Assembly (NCBI GenBank): GCA_024509875.1
Contig: JAMPIV010009922.1
Span: 328,501-392,500 of the forward strand
DNA from: Oreohelix idahoensis
Taxonomy: Eukaryota; Mollusca; Gastropoda; Stylommatophora; Oreohelicidae
DNA length: 64,000 nt
Direction of reading: 5' to 3'
Shown here in pieces: positions 34,292-47,754 of the stretch (within the stretch, counting starts at the first letter, position 1; every line of letters starts with the position of its first letter). The position numbers and the translations under genes were made by a program. The notes beneath the pieces were generated by a model that ran no database searches, was not told where the DNA came from, and saw only the letters and a program-made list of their open reading frames with translations.

Positions 34292-35330
34292 CTATTTCTT
34301 TCCTAACACCAGCGGGTAGTAAGGGTCGTTACACACGGCTGCTCTAATCACTCCTTCCACGTACCTAGTCTTGACATTTATCTGGGCTACGGGAAGTGTC
34401 ATGATGGCTGTTCCCATGAGGGCCCCTTGTATCTCCACTTTCTCTGTGTTATACTGGTCAGGGTGCACCAGGGTTGCACTCACAACAGAGTCATATTCCA
34501 AACCGGAATCGTAAAGGCACCTGACTCTGGCACAATTACATGTCACTTCTTCACAGATGGGGGGATGATGAGGTTCATGCTGTTCTGTTGGCAAGTCCTT
34601 CTTTCTTCCCTTGTCCACTGTTATCATGCATGCCGCGCGATATGGAGGAACTTTCCTACCACATTCACTAGCATTATGATTATTCATCCTACAAATTTGG
34701 CACCATTTCCTTTCTGGGTTGAAAGGTTTTCTTTCGCTGAATTGCGGGTTTCTATCGCGTTGGTCAAAACTTGGCTTGTCATAAAAGGCTTTACCTTTAT
34801 TATACCTGTCCCTATGTTCAAATTTAGGTTGGTTTTGGTTTTGGGGGGGCTTCATTATCTTCTACTGGTTATTTCTTTCTCATGCCAGCTACTTCAGACT
34901 GGGCTGCCTGATACCTGTCAGCCACAGTAAGAATCTCCCCCAGTCTCTCAGCACCCTGTTCCGTGAGAAATTGTCTCAGGTCTGGAGCCATGGACTCTCT
35001 TAACTGCTTAAATCTTGGGTTTTCCCCAGAGCAGTCCATTTCTCCAGGTATGTCTCCACGCGTGCAGAGAACTGGTGATAAGTCTCCCCAGTCAGCAGTT
35101 TGGCATTTCTAAATTTTTTCCTATAAAATTCGCTATTCTTCTCATACCTAACTAGAAGAGCTTGCTTAAGAATGTCATAGTCGTCTTGGTCATCTTTGCT
35201 CAGCTTGGCGAATACCTCATAAGAGGTTCCCCTAAGCCCCTGGGATACCTTCAGACTCCATCTTTCTTTCTCTAACCCATATATGGTAGCTAGTCTTTCA
35301 GAGCGGCTTTAAAATGATTCAATATCATCA
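34292..35330 (-). pseudogene. gag: Gag capsid (SCAN-like), zinc knuckle and protease
   Basis: Frame 34855-34292 reads a basic Asn/Gln-rich linker, the knuckle CQICRMNNHNASEC (CX2CX4HX4C) and an aspartic protease with DSG (CLYDSGLEYDSVV), ending near LVLGKK. Upstream, 35330-34860 in shifting frames, lies the capsid, with FYRKKFRNAKLLTGETYHQF-type and EQGAERLGEILTVADRYQA-type blocks almost the same as those near 180-430. A short deletion removes part of the central helix. Frameshifts prevent translation of a whole Gag. Confidence 0.82.
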
Positions 35331-35452
35331 TCTTTCTCCACAAATGGGTCTAAATGAAACCCCATGGCTGAGTTGGAGGCAACCTGGCTTGCAGCAGAGT
35401 CGGAGGTGGATGGGCTATTTCCACTTTCAGGAGCATGGCCTTGTAACTCCAA

Positions 35453-35915
35453 CTACCTTAGTAGTAACTCATGCTCCCTTTGGAGTCTTTTATCTTCTCT
35501 CTCAGCCTCCAATCTCCTTTCTTCTTTCTCCCTCTCAGCCTCAAGCTGTAATCTTCTTTCCTCTTTTTCAGCTTCCAACCTCTTAGCTTCAGCCTCCAGT
35601 TTCTTCTCCAACTGCAGCCTCTTGATCTCAGCCTCCCTCTCAGCCTCTAATTTCTTGGTCTCCCGAGCATCTTCTAATAAAATTCGTTTCTCCTCCGCTA
35701 ACCTATCAGCTTCTAATTTCTTAGCCTCCCTGGCATCTTCTCGTTCTCTCTCTCTCTCTCTCTCTCGCAATAAATTTATCACATTCAGCTGTTACATAAG
35801 TAACTAGACCTTGACCGTCCATCCCCATTTCCTTTGCAGCCTGCACAGAAGCAGATCTGAATTTGGCCAAATCTGCCATCTTATAGTTAATACTATAATA
35901 ATCTAATGTTATCAA
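35453..35915 (-). pseudogene. gag: Gag N-terminus with long charged helix, frameshifted in a GA microsatellite
   Basis: The start MADLAKFRSASVQAAKEMGM at about 35880 opens a short helical domain. The frame then enters a GA dinucleotide run (35746-35765) coding RERERERE, where reading must switch frame to continue as a 100-residue Glu/Arg/Lys/Ala helix (KKLEADRLAEEKRILLEDAR and similar). The helix resembles those of the Gag proteins at 24368 and 54865. The microsatellite is probably both the origin of the Arg-Glu run and the cause of the frameshift. Confidence 0.8.
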
Positions 35916-36061
35916 ACTAATTTAAAATAGTTAACCAACCTCTAACTAAACACAAAACACTGGGCAATGATACTCAAACCAACTCTCCAATTAATCTTTA
36001 ATTTCCTACTTTTAAAATCCCGGAGCGAGCGACCCAATCTAAGTACTAGGAGAAGTTTAAA

Positions 36062-36082
36062 ATCCCGGACAGGACCCCAATA
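36062..36082 (-). promoter_or_regulatory. Candidate primer-binding site next to the 5' LTR
   Basis: On the minus strand, three bases inside the LTR end, lies TTGGGGTCCTGTCCGGGATT. Its complement ends AATCCCGG-7 nt-C-CCA, the layout of a tRNA 3' end with discriminator C, and differs at a few positions from the classic retroviral tRNA-Pro site. The match to a real tRNA of this species cannot be tested here. Confidence 0.5.
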
Positions 36083-36085
36083 TAT

Positions 36086-38490
36086 GTGGTGGATTTTGAT
36101 GTTAATTGGTAAAATGTGAATTTTATGCAGATGTGAGGTCACGCTGTGAAGGCCCCTGAGTCTAATAGATAATAGGGTTTGTGTTTTCAGGGAACCTTTC
36201 TGCTACCACCCTATGACCTCAACCTGCGACGTATTTTATCCTAAGTATAATAATGGTGTATGTTTGTTATCTAGCTAGTGTCTCTTCTTCTTCTTCCATC
36301 CTTAGCCACCAACCGGCAAAGCAGTATGTAGCCAGTACGCCTAGTGGCGTCTTAGGGCAACAACAAATTGATCAATCTATTGCTGTTTCCACCACGCCTA
36401 GTGGCGTCTTTGTGGAACAAAAACAGACCAAACAATCTATCGTTGTTTCCGTAATCAGATTGGTTGGCAAGCAGGTGATCAGCCCACTGTGCGAAGTTTT
36501 TACGGGATGGGGTAAACAGCCGCCCCATGCCCAACCCTCCTTAGTCGCTTTTTACGACATGCGTGGTAGGGTGCAGTGTTACTATTCTTTGCTCCCCTTT
36601 CGGGCCCCGGCAACACACGGGTGAGCTAGTGTCTAGGGTAATGTAAAATGTGCTGTAATAAAGTGACAACAAATACACCTAAGAACTCTAGGATAAGTAA
36701 TTAACAACACCCAGAGTTAAGTTTAAAATGTGAAATCTTTTTTACAATTTATTGTTCCAGTATCACAATTTTGTGTATACTGGAATATTGAAACTCAAAA
36801 TGATAATTCAAAGTATTTACATAAAATTGATTCAATTTATAACTGAGTATATTATTATTCACAACTTTAATTAAATATGTCAATCTGGAACAGTGTCAAT
36901 TTACTCTTGCTCCTATGAATGGGTAATGATTGAAAGAACGTCTGTCTTCATCATAATCTGAATGATCTAATACACATTTGGGACATGAGAGTAGTTGAGT
37001 TTGATATATCAAGTGCCCGGAGACGATTTCTTAACTTAATATGTTCTGGTATACAGGATGAATTATGTTCACATCACCAGCTTCCACTGCCAAGTCAGGA
37101 TTCTGCTCTTGAAATATAACAAGGAGGCACACAGTCGATACTGCCTCAAGTCTTTAGATGCAGAAGTGTATACAGGTATAGGTTTACCTGGGCTCACTTT
37201 GAGTCATAGATAAAACCCGCATCAGAGAAATATTAACACTAATAAGTTTGATTTGCGATAAATATGGTCAAATCCAGATCGCTTGCTGGTGCAGATCAGC
37301 AAAACAAGATAGTACTACTATCTTGTCTTCCCACAACTTTAGTGTAATACGAATTTTCTCAAGTGGCGACTACCACTTCCTTCAAACCAGTTTTATTCCT
37401 CCGTTAGTAATTTAGACTCCAGCCAATCAGGGACTGTTAGACTTCTAGCGTCCTTTTTTTCAAAACTGAACTCAATTTTCAAATCTTGGACTACCCTACC
37501 CCTCTATCCCCACTACAGGGCAAACTGAGAAAGATTCAAGTCTCTTCGTCCATCTATCTTCGTCAATATCTCAGTTATTTCCTAAAAGTTTATAATTTTG
37601 ACAAGTAATTAGTGATCCCGTTGCTGTCTGTCACACAGTGGTTATATTTTTATTCTTTTATTTATTATATTCAATATTATCGTTTTTATTCTTCATTTCT
37701 TCAAATAACATATAAATGTCATTGTATTCGTCAACTGTCCTTTATTTTAGCATATAAGAACATTATCTAAGTTTTTCTTCTCTCTAACCTGCTATGCCCT
37801 GCTTGGGTGCAAAATTCAAATTATGTAAACACGAAATCGAGACACTACCAACTATGCTCCTTTTCTCCCCCGTTCCGTACTATATTTTCAAAATTTTCCA
37901 CGTTAATCGTAATTTTTTTTCTTTAACTGTCGTTCTCATTCAAAACGAAACAACGCTTTTGTAGTACGTCACAAAATTGCGACCACGCGTTTGCCGTATG
38001 TTACAATATCGCTACTTTTTAGCCCGAAATACGAGTGTGTGTGTGTGTGTTTTGGGCTGTGTCGCGTCCAACAGAGTGGATATATACATTGAACTGAGTG
38101 TCGAGCGAAGGGAGTCTGCAAAACTTGCGACATCGTTTTTCCAACATGCTACGACGTTGGCATGCACTATCGTTTTCGGTTCGCGAGGCCAGAAAGAACC
38201 AAACGCGTGTCAAATTGTAGCATTTACTCTCTCACTTTTATGCCTTCGCGTATTCCTTCCCCGTTTTCTTCTTACACTCTTGCTCTGAATGCTAAGCCTT
38301 GTTTTTCTCAAAACTGTTACGTTAGCGTCTCAATGACGAGGTATAAAATCTAGTACTATTTTCAGGCGTAGGAGACAACGTTTCACGCAACTTCCTTATT
38401 TTATCCCTATATTCTTTTATCTCTATCGTTTTGAATTTATAAAAAGTGGAATATTTGAACTGTTGTCCATACAGATGTCCCTTTACGACA
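36086..38490 (-). repeat. 5' LTR of the minus-strand element, with a 340-bp insertion
   Basis: Matches 30654-32708 apart from the insertion at 36284-36623. Its outer end (38490) carries minus-strand codons that extend the neighbouring LINE frame by chance (from GHLYGQQFKYS on); these residues are LTR, not LINE. Confidence 0.93.
36284..36623 (-). mobile_element. Short LINE-derived element (340 bp) in the LTR
   Basis: Flanked by an 11-bp duplication AGCTAGTGTCT at 36273-36283 and 36624-36634. On the minus strand it starts CACCCGTGTGTTGCCGGGGC and ends GGATGGAAGAAGAAGAAG. It contains two copies of the hairpin module ACGCCACTAGGCGT. The 3' 85 bp match the 3' end of the LINE at 43508-44543. No Pol III boxes are visible. 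Other copies lie at 46785-47121 and 61126-61435. Confidence 0.92.
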
Positions 38491-41160
38491 TTACCAACCT
38501 CTCTCTTGCTGAGGAATCCTCGATTTATGGCCTGAAAAAGTCTCCCAGCTGCTGTTTTTCGAGTGGCCAACTCTTCTTTGATGCCTCTCTTTCGGTCTAT
38601 AATAGCTCCGAGGTATTTAAAGTCGTCGACATGCTCCAGGACCTGTTCTCCCAGCTTAATCTGATGTCTTCTTTCTTCTCGTGATATCACCATGGATTTT
38701 GTTTTAGAGCTGCTTATGACCATCTCTCTCTTCTCCAGCTCTTCCTTCCAGACTTGCAGGTTGGATTGGAGATGTGCCTCTGATTTAGCAATTAGGGCAA
38801 CATCATCAGCAAATGCCAGCTCTGAAATACAGACCTGTCTCATCTTCCAGTACTCCACTGAATACTTTCTTGTTCTCTCCTTACATGCTTTGATGACATC
38901 GTCCATGAGGAGTATGAAAAAATAAGGTGACAGGATATCACCTTGTCTTACACCAGTGGTGGTCCTGAACTCTTCTGACTTATGGGTTGCTGTCCTCACA
39001 TAATTTCTGCAACACTTGTAGAAGCTCTGTATAGCATAAATCATAGGTGCTGGAATGTTCTTCCTTGCCAAACAGTCCCAAAGTTTGCTCCAGGGGACCC
39101 TGTCAAACGCCTTTTCCAGATCTATGAAACAAAGATGGATCTCACTCTTATACTCAAGGGCCTTTTCACTCAGCTGTCTGAGTGTGAAGATTAGGTCTTG
39201 AGTACTTCGGTTTGATTGGAATCCGCACTGGACTTCATCCAATTGTGGCTCAGCTAGGCATCGGAGTCTCTGCTCTAGGATTCTAGAGTAGGTTTTACCA
39301 GGGACACTGAGAAGGGATATGCCTCTATGGTTTCCACATTGTCGATTGTCACCCTTTTTGAAAATTGGTGTTATGATGGCAATCTACCAATCCTTTGGTA
39401 TGGTCTTGTTGCACCACGCTGCCTGTAGGACCCTTAAGAGTAATAGGTCGCCTGATGCTCCCATGTACTTAACCATTTCTGGTGTTATACCATCATGCCC
39501 TGCTGCTTTGCCCATCTTGATTTTCTCCAGTGCTGCCTTTAGACCTTCCATCTTTATGTCATCTTCACCATCATTGGTTTTCTCTTCTGTGCTAGTGGTT
39601 ATCATTTCTGATGCTTCACCATGCTCACCATCAAGGAGTTCTGAGAAATATTCTTTCCATCTTTCCATTACTTCCTTCGGGGCAGTAAGCAATTTGCCTT
39701 GCTTGTCCTTTATAAATTTGAGAGGGCATTGTTTTTCCTTCCTCGTGTTCTTTAGGGTCTTATAGAACAATTTCTGGTTTTCTTGTGCATCTTTTTCTAG
39801 CTTTTCTCCAAATTCCTCACAGGACTTCTGTTTTGCTGCTAGCACCTTGTTCTTTGCTTCCGTTCTGGATGTCACATATTCTCTATATGTCTCCATTTGT
39901 CCTGTTATGTTTTTAGCTCCTAAGTATTGTTTCCATGCCATTTTCTTCTCTCTTATTTTCTCTTTGACTTCCTCTGTCCACCAAGGTACCCTCTTTCTCT
40001 TGTTCCCAAGTCGGATTTCACCAAATGCTTCTGCAGCAGCTGTCTTTGTTCCAAGTCATCAGGTTGTTCTTCTGTGTTGCTCACCGCTGCAGCAATAAGG
40101 CCCAGATATCTGGTCTTAATTTAATGCTCTCTCTGCTTGTAGGTCTTAATGCTCATTTCTCCCGTTCGGTTACTTAGTTTCTTGCATGGTGTTGGGCAAT
40201 TCCTAGACTGAGCAACCCTTTCATTTGTTCTTTTGATTGTAAGCAGGTAGTGATCACTTCCAATCTCTGGCCCCCTCCAGACTCTAGCATCCCGGACATA
40301 TTTGAATGAGCTTTTCCTAACAATGGCAAAGTCTTCTCCTCATTCTTTGTTGGTTCCCATCTAGTGTATGCATTTATGCGCTTATGGGGGAACTTTGTGT
40401 TTGTAATGATCAGGTTCTGCTTACTGCATAATCTCAGGAGTTGCTTTCCATTGTCATTGAGAGTATCTTCTCCATATCTTCCGATAACTCCACCCCATCT
40501 AACATGGTCATTTCCAACTCTGGCATTGAAATCTCCGAGCATGATAATTTCATCTAAGCAGTCATCCACTGTCTTTTGAAGCAGCTCGAAGAATTCCTCC
40601 CTGACCTCTGTTCTCTCATCCTCATTTGGCCCATACACTATGACCAGGTTGACTTTGGTTTCTCCTTCTTTTAGTTTTACAACCATAATGCGCTCCGAGA
40701 CAAAGTTCCATCCCTTGATACTATCTTTTTGGTTTTTGGCCACAATGCAACCCACGCCCCCTTTAGCTCTTTCAGATGTGGGTACACCACTGTAGAGCAG
40801 CGTGTTGCCATCGAGATCCATGACTCCTTGTCCTTTTTTTCTTTGTTTCCGTTATAGCCAGGATTTCTAATTTGGCTTTCCTCATCTCTTCCACCAGCTC
40901 CTCTTCTTTCCCATTTATACTTCTTGTGTTCCAAGTTCCATAAGTCGTAGTCCGTAGTCCGTTCCAGTTCGTCGCCTTTAGAATCAGTCCGGTTTTCTCT
41001 CTTGTAGTTCTCATAATCAAAAGTTTAAAGCAAACAGGTGATTGGCCTGTTGTGCCTTTGCATGGTGGAGGGGCTGCCTCCTTATGGCTTCCATGCAGGC
41101 CGCCCTCCTCCTTTTTCAGCCGGGCTTGGGACCGGCCGAAGCAGAGTTGTTTATTTTAAT
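38491..41160 (-). pseudogene. LINE with APE-type endonuclease and RT, 5' part, split by an LTR element
   Basis: On the minus strand, 41020-40174 codes an endonuclease in two frames: GTWNTRSINGKEEELVEEM, LAITETKKK, then VNLVIVYGPNEDERTEV and EIIMLGDFNARVGNDHVRWG, the Asn/Glu/Asp-X-Asn residues of the APE fold. 39941-38491 codes RT: CPLKFIKDKQGKLL, KMGKAAGHDGITPEMVKY, then in another frame QCGFQSNRSTQDLIFTL, HLCFIDLEKAFDRVPW, GVRQGDILSPYFFILLMDDV, ELAFADDVALIAKSE and FKYLGAIIDRKRG. It resembles RTE-like LINEs. The endonuclease nicks target DNA and RT copies the RNA from the nick. At least two frameshifts are present. The 5' leader (about 41090-41140 complement) is GC-rich with GGTCCCAAGCCCGG. 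The 3' part is at 30190-30653. Confidence 0.9.
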
Positions 41161-41595
41161 ATTAATTATAAATCTATGACTCAGCATCTTCAAGTTTGCG
41201 CTCTGAACACGTGGCCAAACTTTAGCCCTATGCTGTATATTGTAATTTGTTGTTTCGCATTAGGATACTTTTAAAATGCTTATACAGTTAGTTAACGTAA
41301 TCAACTATTTAATTAGAAGTAGACCTAAATAGAGGTCATCAGCATTGAAGTCATGTACTAAACACAAGGTCAGACAAACTTAAAGTACTTCCGTAGCGTA
41401 AGGGTAAGCTTGTTGTTTAGTAATGAGTTGTTGTGGATTTGTCACTGGTTCGAAATTCTTTTAAAGTGTGATTTTTTTAAGAGAATATCAAATTTTCATT
41501 TAAATTACGTAACAAAAACCACACATAACATTTTATTTCAGTAATTAGGTTCATTACATTCTACGCTTGCAATATGTTTCTTATTTATTGCTATT
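41161..41595. other. No gene recognised
   Basis: AT-rich spacer between two LINE relics; no supported feature. Confidence 0.45.
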
Positions 41596-42480
41596 GTTGA
41601 ACAGAATCACCGTCATTGTACTCCGGGCAAACCCATAGGTGCTCAGTCTCCCTCATAAATTTCAAAGGATATGAATGCTGATTATTACTGTTGCGCACTG
41701 GTTGTACACACGCCATATGCGTCCTCTCATACGTCCATCCCTGCTGGTCTTACGTTTGATGCCAAATTCCAGCAGTCTTAGCCTTGATGATTCATCGATT
41801 GTCGTGTCATTCTCTAATAGACGAACATGAATTGCCCTCAGTATTTCTACCTTATCAGCGCCCAATGCACCTTTTATGGGTGCTCTTGAAGCTAGTATGT
41901 CAACTCTTTCATTGCTGCGTACCCCTGCGTGACTAGGAAGTTTTCCATTCATGTCGAAGCCAATCATTTTAGACCTTTCGAAGCATGGATTGTTAGTCTG
42001 ATACAATAACTGCCTTTGTTAATAAAGTCTCAGACAGCCATCTTAAGGCAGCATTAGCTGCCTCTACCTCCATTCTCATGCTGGATGTTGTTATCATGTA
42101 AGCCCCGCTATGTTCAGCGACGGTTGTGCCCTTCACTCTAGCAGGGAAGCCCCACCCTGATTTATTACCACAGATTACAGACCCATCAGTGTACACAATG
42201 GCATCATCATCCCCAGCATTACCATTTATCAGCCGATCAATTTCCAGTTCTGCTCTCCCATTGGCCCAAGTTCTGCATTCTGTACCAAGGCTGATGATGA
42301 CTTGCTGGTAGCTCATCCAGCTCTCATCTGACTTACCCCACTCTTCTCCCTTGAATATATTGTCAACTGTGGTCACGTGTCGTTGTTTCTGCTTGTGTCA
42401 TCCATGACATCCCCCTCTTTATTCTCGCTCCTTTGATGCCAGCTATGTTCCCATGCAGGGGGTGCCTTTTGTCTGTTTTA
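41596..42480 (-). pseudogene. LINE RNase H domain with internal deletion
   Basis: Frame 42376-41993 holds the RNase H start: AIVYTDGSVICGNKSGWGF (first Asp), then AYMITTSSMRMEVEAANAALRWL (Glu) and KAVIVSD (Asp). Frame 42006-41662 resumes with LPSHAGVRSNERVDILASRA (the late Asp/His block) and ends near 41596 with HLWVCPEYNDGDSV. About 60-70 residues between the third and fourth catalytic positions are missing at the junction near 42000. RNase H of this kind removes LINE RNA from the hybrid. RT is not present next to it. Confidence 0.82.
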
Positions 42481-42559
42481 ACTCGCTTATACGCTTTTAC
42501 CTTACTTATCTTTCTTTGTGGCTATTTATTTATTTCATTTCAGAAAACTGGTGACAATA

Positions 42560-43330
42560 ATAAAACAATTTCAGCATGGACAGTGAACAACATTTACAAA
42601 ATATAATCAATGATTGTGGATCAATTTGGACGGTACATTTCGAGAAAGAAGTAATTGCTCTCTTAAATTAAAAACAGATTGGCGTTAAAAAGATCTAGAC
42701 AAGCCTATCATATTAGGGGTAAATAGTGTGTGACTAGTTTGGCTGGAGTGACTAAAGTAATTACCAAGAAGCACTCTCGCATTATCACAACAAAAGATAA
42801 TGTCATAACAATATTAAGAGATTTCTGGACACAATGGTGAAACAGAAGACGTACTCAAAAATCAGTGAAAACTATGCTAATATTCCAAGACACATCGTAG
42901 GTCAATTTATAAAACAATGCGACAGATGTACGGAGAAATTTAGAAAGAAGGAGGTTGGACCAGGTATGCTGTGAAACCAATTACTGTAAATGAACTAAAT
43001 CAGAGGGGATAGACTTATCTAGTAGACTTCCAGAGTTTACCTGATGGCACTTGTAAATTCGTAATGCATCACCAGGAACACCTGACTAAATATAATTTAT
43101 TAAGTCCCCTGACAACAAAACAAGTAGGAGAGGTTGCTCGTCAGTTGTTGAAAATGTTCCTAGATTTTGGAGCGCCGCGTGTTGTGCCGTCAGACAATGT
43201 CAGGGAGCTCACTGCACAAATCATCATAGGCCTCTCAAAGCTGTGGTCTTCTTCCTCGTTCGCCTTCAAACTTCCACATTTATGTATCATAATCATTGTA
43301 GTAGATAGGACTCTAATTTCGGCGAGTATA
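42560..43330 (+). pseudogene. Degenerate integrase of Ginger/KRBA2 type
   Basis: In the plus strand, with stops, an HHCC-like stretch NIPRHIVGQFIKQCDRCTEKF lies near 42885-42945. It is followed by VDFQSLPDGTCKFVMHHQEHLTKYNLLSPL (frame from about 43020 and 43064) and FGAPRVVPSDNVRELTAQII, giving the first two Asp of a DDE core. These phrases are characteristic of gypsy-integrase-like transposases related to Ginger elements and KRAB-A domain-containing protein 2. The third block (Glu) is not seen; the frame is lost after 43260. TAG stops and frameshifts mark it as dead. Confidence 0.72.
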
Positions 43331-43507
43331 TAAATTATTAAGTTTGTAACAAGGCAAGGAATAAATATTGTGCATATTGCAGAAAACATTGATTCGTATT
43401 TTTTATTTATTATAAGCGCCCAGTTCTTGAAAGGGGCAAGAGTTCATGCAATTTTTGCCCAGTTCGTGAAACGGTGAAGAGATTTAATGGGGTGTAACAC
43501 ACACACG

Positions 43508-44543
43508 GTCAATCATAAAAAGCCTCTATGCCAACTTTACGTGTAGTGTTGGGCAGAGCAACCTAACCTTCGAGGTGAAGACAGGAGTACGACAGGGATG
43601 CCCCTTATCAACCACTCTATTTTTAACAGTCATAGACTGGGTGATGCGCCAGACAACAGAGGGCAGTCCAAGAGGAATAAGATGGACTACATTTTCAACA
43701 TTGGAAGATCTGGAATATGCAGATGACATTGCACTGCTGGCACATTCACATCAACACATCCAGGAAAAAACGGATAGACTTAATAAATTTAGCCAGCAGG
43801 TGGGCTTGAACATCAATTTAAAGAAGTCTGAGGTCATGACGCTCAATGTGAGCAACCCTGAGCCCATATCAGTAAGGAATCAGCAACTGGTACAGACAGA
43901 TACCTTCACATACCTAGGAAGCATAGTGGCATCAGACGGTGGGGCGGGCGGAGACATCGGCGTCGGAATGAATGGGGCAAGAGCGGCCTTCTTTGGCCTA
44001 GATAGCATCTGGAGGTCCTCCCAATGCAGCACGGGCACAAAATTGGGATTATACCAGAGTTGCGTGCTTTCTGTGCTTCTCTATGGTGCGGAATGCTGGA
44101 GAGTCACAGAGAAGGAAATGTCAAAATTGTCCTCTTTTCACACGGCATGCCTAAGAGGAATTCACCGAGTCTTTTGGCCGAATGCCATCGCCAACCAAGA
44201 TCTGCTTACTCGTAGCAAGCAAGAGGACATGCATACCATCATAGCTGGCAGACGCTGGAGCTGGGTTGGTCATGTCCTCAGAAGAGACCCCGATGCCATC
44301 ACAAGAACAGCTATGCTTTGGACCCCTGAAGGAGGGCGAGAGAGAGGCCGACCAGGAACGGCTTGGCGGAGGGCTGTGGAGGCTAGGATGCAGGGAATGA
44401 ACCAGAGTTGGGGCACTGTGCGAAGGGTGGCCGCCGACCGTGCAAAGTGGAATCAATTTGTTGTTGCCCTACAAGACGCCACTAGGCGTGATGGCCACTG
44501 ACTGCTTTGACGGTCGGTGGTTAAGGATCGAAGAAGAAGAAGA
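43508..44543 (+). mobile_element. 5'-truncated LINE with long open frame and GAA tail
   Basis: Frame 43575-44501 (308 codons; homologous residues begin at about 43511) starts inside RT: VKTGVRQGCPLSTTLFLTVIDW, LEYADDIALLAHSHQ (catalytic DD), [72 protein letters not shown]. After the stop come the hairpin ACGCCACTAGGCGT (44476-44489) and a GAA tail (about 44530-44543). An AACACACACACG-like duplication at about 43498-43508 and 44544-44555 (differing by one AC) fits a target duplication. The endonuclease is missing. Same family as 19803-21140, and the likely donor of the 3' end of the 337-bp short elements. Confidence 0.9.
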
Positions 44544-44552
44544 ACACACACA

Positions 44553-46557
<2,005 letters not shown>

Positions 46558-47754
46558 TGTTACGGTAGTTTAATTGGCATTGTCTGCTAGAGGTGAGCAG
46601 CATGCGATTTTAGGGGTTACAACGTTTAATGTAATGTAAAAATATTATTAGCCTATTGAACGCTGTGACGTTTCAGCGTTGGTAGTCACGCACCGTGACC
46701 AAGAGCCGGGACCCTTTCTTGAATGACCGTCGAACTGAGAAGACGTGTCCTTGTAGTCTTATAGTGTCGGGCATGGAGTGCCACCACCCGTGTGTTGCCG
46801 GGGCCCGAAAGGGGAGCAAAGAATAGTAACACTGCACCCTACCACGCATGTCGTAAAAAGCGACTAAGGAGGGTTGGGCATGGGGCTGTTTACCCCATCC
46901 CGTAAAAACTTCGCACAGTGGGCTGATCACCTGCTTGCCAACCAATCTGATTACGGAAACAACGTTAGATTGTTTAGTCTGTTTTTGTTCCACAAAGACG
47001 CCACTAGGCGTGGTGGAAACAGCGATAGATTGATCAATTTGTTGTTGCCCTAAGACGCCACTAGGCGTACTGGCCACATACTGCTTTGCCGGTTGGTGGC
47101 TAAGGATGGAAGAAGAAGAAGATGGAGTGCCACACAGTTATATTGTATTTTATTATGGACATGGGTCAGTCCACTGTTATGATGAAGAAAGATGAATGTT
47201 ACAGGTTAGTAATTGACTAAACCTAGTCGAGATGAATTAACAGTCCGTTTTAGTTATATTAGTGCCAGACGCATAATCTCACTGTCGGTCGTTGGGATCA
47301 CCAACCACGCGTGCATATAGTTATGTCGTTCTGCCTACAGTAATTCAGATTTACGGGACAAAGGACTGATATGCAAAGATAGCTAATTCAATATAGGATT
47401 CTAAATTATATATGTGATGTATTCATGATCAACGTATGATGTCTGAAAATGTGTAATAAATCGTTTGGACTCAAAAGGGACTTATCACATTCATTGAGGT
47501 TGACTAGTTCCAACAGTTGTGATAGTCACATGATTATACACCCATCTTCGCGTAATACACCATTAAGCACGATACAGAAAATAAAATGAATGAATTGATG
47601 CACTGGCCAATGGAAGCGGAAGCTTCCTTCGTTCAATGAAAATCTTCAACGGTCACACATTTAAACAGCCGAGGGTTCGCAACAGTGGTGACTATATATA
47701 TATATATATATATATAAGAAGAGAAGAAACAACACCCCAACCTCCCTCGTAACA
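46558..47754 (+). repeat. 5' LTR of the outer element (1197 bp with a 337-bp insertion)
   Basis: Matches 62570-63492. It contains the short LINE-derived element 46785-47121 and a (TA)n tract of about 25 bp at 47692-47716. Without the insertion and the TA tract it differs from the 3' LTR at only a handful of bases. Confidence 0.93.
46785..47121 (+). mobile_element. Short LINE-derived element (337 bp), complete
   Basis: Flanked by a perfect 12-bp duplication ATGGAGTGCCAC at 46773-46784 and 47122-47133. Starts CACCCGTGTG. A stem GTCGTAAAAAGCGAC lies near 46851, hairpin modules ACGCCACTAGGCGT at 46998-47011 and 47055-47068, and it ends GGATGGAAGAAGAAGAAG. The last 85 bp match the end of the LINE at 43508-44543. 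The minus-strand frame over it (46673-47077) is chance. Confidence 0.93.

Larger units (their letters stand above)
30654..38490 (-). mobile_element. LTR retrotransposon, Gmr1-like, inserted in a LINE, pol deleted
   Basis: Bounded by direct repeats of about 2.05 kb (30654-32708 and 36086-38490, the latter enlarged by a 340-bp insertion) that start TG and end CA, and by a 5-bp target duplication TTACC at 30649-30653 and 38491-38495. Gene order on the minus strand is Gag (35915-34292), protease, integrase zinc domain (34264-33488); the integrase core, RT and RNase H are missing. The Gag and protease are close relatives of the element at 1-3904. A purine stretch GGGGAGA beside 32708 fits a polypurine tract. 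The copy is non-autonomous, and its LTRs are nearly identical, so it inserted fairly recently. Confidence 0.92.

Noticed and set aside
41090..41140. HDV-like self-cleaving ribozyme at the LINE 5' end (GGTCCCAAGCCCGG)
   Set aside because: GC-rich complementarity is suggestive, but I could not fit the double-pseudoknot pairing by eye; a structural motif search would decide.
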